Below are positions 61,311-64,000 of a stretch of 64,000 nucleotides of DNA, piece after piece. The notes beneath the pieces were generated by a model. The model was given only the letters and a program-made list of their open reading frames with translations. It made no database searches and was not told the origin of the DNA. The number at the start of each line of letters is the position of its first letter. The stretch's first letter is position 1. The position numbers and the translations under genes were made by a program. The stretch is from Verrucomicrobiota bacterium (GTDB lineage Bacteria > Verrucomicrobiota > Verrucomicrobiia > Limisphaerales > J093): the NCBI GenBank assembly GCA_027493615.1, contig JAOSKK010000008.1, positions 1-64,000 on the forward strand. Reading direction: 5' to 3'.

Positions 61311-64000
61311 TCAGCGGCGGACGAAATCCATGACTTCCGAATACTCGGAACCGGGATCATCGAGGAAATGATCGTCCACCCCCGCAGATACTTGTTGAAG
61401 AACGAGGTGACCGAGCGCTTGGTCAACGTGCCGACGCGCGCGTTCTCGCTGATGAACCAGCCGTAATCGCCGAAGTTGCCGTGCGTGGTTCCCCTGACCC
61501 GGAAGAAGTAGGCGTCTTTGGGTAGTGATCCCACAAAAGCCTGCATGGCCCGGTAGCCATCCTCCCAGCTCGCGTTACGCCCAGTGCCGCTGCAAATGAT
61601 CATGACCGCCTTGGAATAGCCGGGGCGGACGTAGTCAAGCGGCACAGGACCATCGAGATTCACGGCGGCCTTGCATTGCGGGTGCGTCCGCGCGACTTCG
61701 ATCGAAGTGATGCCACCCGCCGAATAGCCGAAGATGCCGACGCGTTCCGGATCGAGTCTGCCCGCGAGCAGGGGATCTTCACGGTTCCACCGATCCAACT
61801 GCTCGATGACCCCAAACGCATCCTTGACCCGGGCGGTGTGCTTAGCGTCAAGCGGTTCGAACATCGGGCCGATCACGCCCGCCCTGTCCGGCTCCAGACC
61901 GTACAAGTTGTCGTAATGGTCCATGCCGAAAACGACAAAGCCGTGGCTGGCCAGGTCTTCCGCCTTGTCCGTGTTGTCCGTGCCGGCGTTGCTCGATCCC
62001 GGCGAACACAACACAACCCAACAGGGCGGCAGCGCGGCGGCGAATTCGACCTCTGGCGATCCGTGCGCAAAGGCCGCTCCGAAGACCGCCGCCGATCCTC
62101 CGTAAAACCCGGCCCATTGCCCCGCCAGCTTCGACTCGAAGTAACGCATCGGTCTCTGCCCGGCCTGGGCGCGAGCCGGATACCACACGAAGACGCGGAA
62201 CAGCCGGCGCACGCTGTGACCCGGCAGCTCAACCCAGCGCACCGTCCGGCCCACCGGATGCGGCCCGGTCGGCTGAAGGATGACGGTGGGAAACTGGTTG
62301 GTGAACGTCCGATAGAACCGGCGGGATGTCTCGACGGCTGACGTGTCCCACGGACTGAAGCTGCGCCCCAGCCGGTTCGTCCGCAGAAACGTCTGCCAGG
62401 GCATCCAGTTGGTCAGGTCCTCCGAGACCTCGACCGGAAACAGGTCGTAATCCGAGCTGAACCCACTCGGGATCGCCCCCGCCAGGGTCAACTCGATGCC
62501 CTGGGCCGGAACGTAGCGGATGTCCTGGAAGTGGTGGACATTCGTGTCTCCCCCGCCGCCCATCGGCTGCAGGGGTCTGTCCAGAACCGGAACAGGTAAC
62601 TCCGGGCTGGGCGCCTCGTCGCCCGCAGCCTTCCAAGCGGCCATGGGACCGGCGCCCCATCCCTTTGCCGCGCCCCATTCGCCCGAACGCAGCAGCACCC
62701 CGTGGTCCCCCGACACCAGAAACGAATCCCCGGCCCAGGCTACGCCACTGAGCCACTGGCGCGACCCGCTTGCTCGCGGCGTCCAGGCGATCCCGTTCGT
62801 GGAGGTGAGCAACGTCCCTTCCCCGCCGCAGGCAACGAACGTGCCGCCTCCAAAGGCCACGCCGAGCAAGGCGTGGCGTGTGCCCGAGGTCCTCGAGGTC
62901 CATTGCACCCCATCAGGCGAGGTCAGGACGGTGCCCTCGTTGCCCACCGCTACAAACAGCCCGTCGCCCCAGGCCACGTCCCAAAGATATTCGTCCGTGC
63001 CGGAGAACTGCTCGGTCCAGTTCAACCCATTCGGCGAGACCGTGACGGTGCCACGATAGCCCGCGGCCACAAACCGGTCGTTGCCCCAGGTAACCGCCGC
63101 CAGCTCGTTTTTCGTCCCCGCATCCTGCTGCGTCCAGTTGAGTCCGTTGGTCGAGACCAGGCAGACTGCGTTGGTACGGAAGTTGAACGCGTTCCCGCCC
63201 ACGACGACGAAGCGCCCGTTCCCAAACGCCGCGCCCCACCACGTCTTGGGAAGTGCCCAGGTGCCCCGCTGGACCCAGTTCACTCCGTTGGTCGAGGTGT
63301 AGATGAGTCCGTCGCCGGTGGACGCTATCTGTCCTACCGCGAGGAAAAGGCCATCACCGTAAGCCAACCCGCCGAGGATGAAGTTGCTCACGGTGCGCTG
63401 ATTCCAGGCCGCGCCGTTACCCGAACTCAAGAGGGTGGTCTTCATGTCCGTGAGAGCGAGAACCTTGGTAAACACATTCGCCGCCACGGTGATCCCATCT
63501 CCGTGGGCGACCGTAGCCATTCAATCCCGCGGGCCGCTCGACCGCTGGGGCCACGTCGCGCCACTTGAACACTGCTGGATCGTGCCATGGTCCCCCACCG
63601 CCACAAACCCGGCCGGGCCGAACGCGACGCCCCGCAGCGTGTCCGACCAGCCGGTGGTTCGGCTCGTCCAGTTCGTGCCATTGACGGAGGTCAGGATCTT
63701 GCCGCCCGCCCCAACCGCCGCCCACAAAGCTGTGGCCGTGCTGAGGTTCGTCCCGCCGGCGACCCCATACAACCACTCCTCCGCCCCGGACGTCGCCGGG
63801 GACCACTCGCGGCCCGTGCTCGAGGTCGCCATCCCGCCGCCCATTCCGACGGCGACCCAGAGGTCCGCACCCCAGCCTACGTCGAACCATGTCCCGGCCA
63901 ATCCACCCATGGCGGCCTGCCATGACAATCCATCGTTCGAGGTGAAGACACGGCCATCGTCCGCAGCGGCAACCCAGCCGTCCGGTCCGGCCGCAATGCC
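61311..64000 (-). CDS. secreted propeller protein fused to PAF-acetylhydrolase-like hydrolase (runs off window)
   Basis: At least 895 residues; the N-terminus lies beyond 64000. Frame changes lie near 63525 and 61385; correcting the second gives the end DDPGSEYSEVMDFVRR at TGA 61313-61311. The first ~480 residues are short repeats (GVAFGGGTFVACGGEGTLLTSTNGIAWTPRASG; about ten copies), a Ycf48/WD-like propeller. Then a segment ending SRRFYRTFTNQFP resembles the secreted C-terminal domain. The hydrolase part follows: FRVFVWYPARAQ, CWVVLCSPGSSNAGTDNTDKAEDLASHGFVVFGMDHYDNL, and the nucleophile GIFGYSAGGITSIEVA. VNLDGPVPLDYV holds the Asp and RVRGTTHGNFGDYG the His. It probably cleaves an ester or lipid outside the cell. 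Confidence 0.82.

Overview
The window is high-GC bacterial DNA with long secreted proteins. I infer a Verrucomicrobiota chromosome, most likely a Pedosphaera/Limisphaerales-type member. The grounds are a prepilin-type N-terminus of the abundant verrucomicrobial form, many secreted PQQ, LamG, Ig-like and FG-GAP proteins, several secreted glycoside hydrolases, and secreted proteins ending in an '...RFYRxR' C-terminal domain. No rRNA, convincing tRNA or CRISPR was seen. More than 25 reading-frame breaks occur in otherwise well-conserved genes, mostly at G or C runs, and some come in compensating pairs. They look like long-read consensus errors, so broken genes are annotated as one locus each and not as decayed genes, unless a mobile element interrupts them.

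Layout. 1-4.2 kb: an ISL3-type insertion sequence cut by the window edge, a fragment of a secreted protein gene, and an IS1634-type element. 4.4-12.1 kb: a secreted GH2 glycosidase, then a minus-strand pair (PQQ-propeller protein and a translationally coupled membrane protein). 12.4-16.2 kb: a ClpX-like ATPase overlapping an RNA m5C methyltransferase gene, and a pseudopilin. 16.4-25.0 kb: a LamG/Ig secreted protein, a rhomboid protease with a C-terminal helical repeat region, a PHP-domain protein, a proline-rich secreted protein and a DUF4832-type protein. 25.1-27.2 kb: the acetolactate synthase gene ilvB behind a complete-looking transcription attenuator with a Val/Leu-rich leader peptide. 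27.3-40.2 kb: SGNH hydrolase, GH9 glycosidase, a LolA-like protein, ROK kinase, alpha/beta hydrolase lipoprotein, a GH5-like glycosidase, an uncharacterised membrane-anchored protein and a family 2 glycosyltransferase. 40.5-47.4 kb: one giant secreted protein with two seven-repeat FG-GAP propellers, Ig-like, cohesin-like and dockerin-like domains. 47.6-57.4 kb: an exported nitroreductase, tilS, and an RND efflux set (one adaptor, two permeases) packed with overlaps. 57.6-60.3 kb: a secreted-protein C-terminal remnant and a structured noncoding segment (possible ORF-less group II intron) split by a second, inverted ISL3 copy with an 8-bp target duplication. 60.3-64 kb: a VapBC pair, a small ORF carrying the RFYR-type C-terminus, and a propeller/PAF-acetylhydrolase-like protein running off the window.

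Functionally this is a mix of housekeeping genes (ilvB, tilS, RNA methyltransferase, ClpX-like) and genes for external polysaccharide use and cell-surface or secreted products. Intergenic spaces are seeded with several families of dispersed palindromic repeats. The most notable regulatory element is the ilvB attenuator; the most notable protein is the cohesin/dockerin FG-GAP giant.
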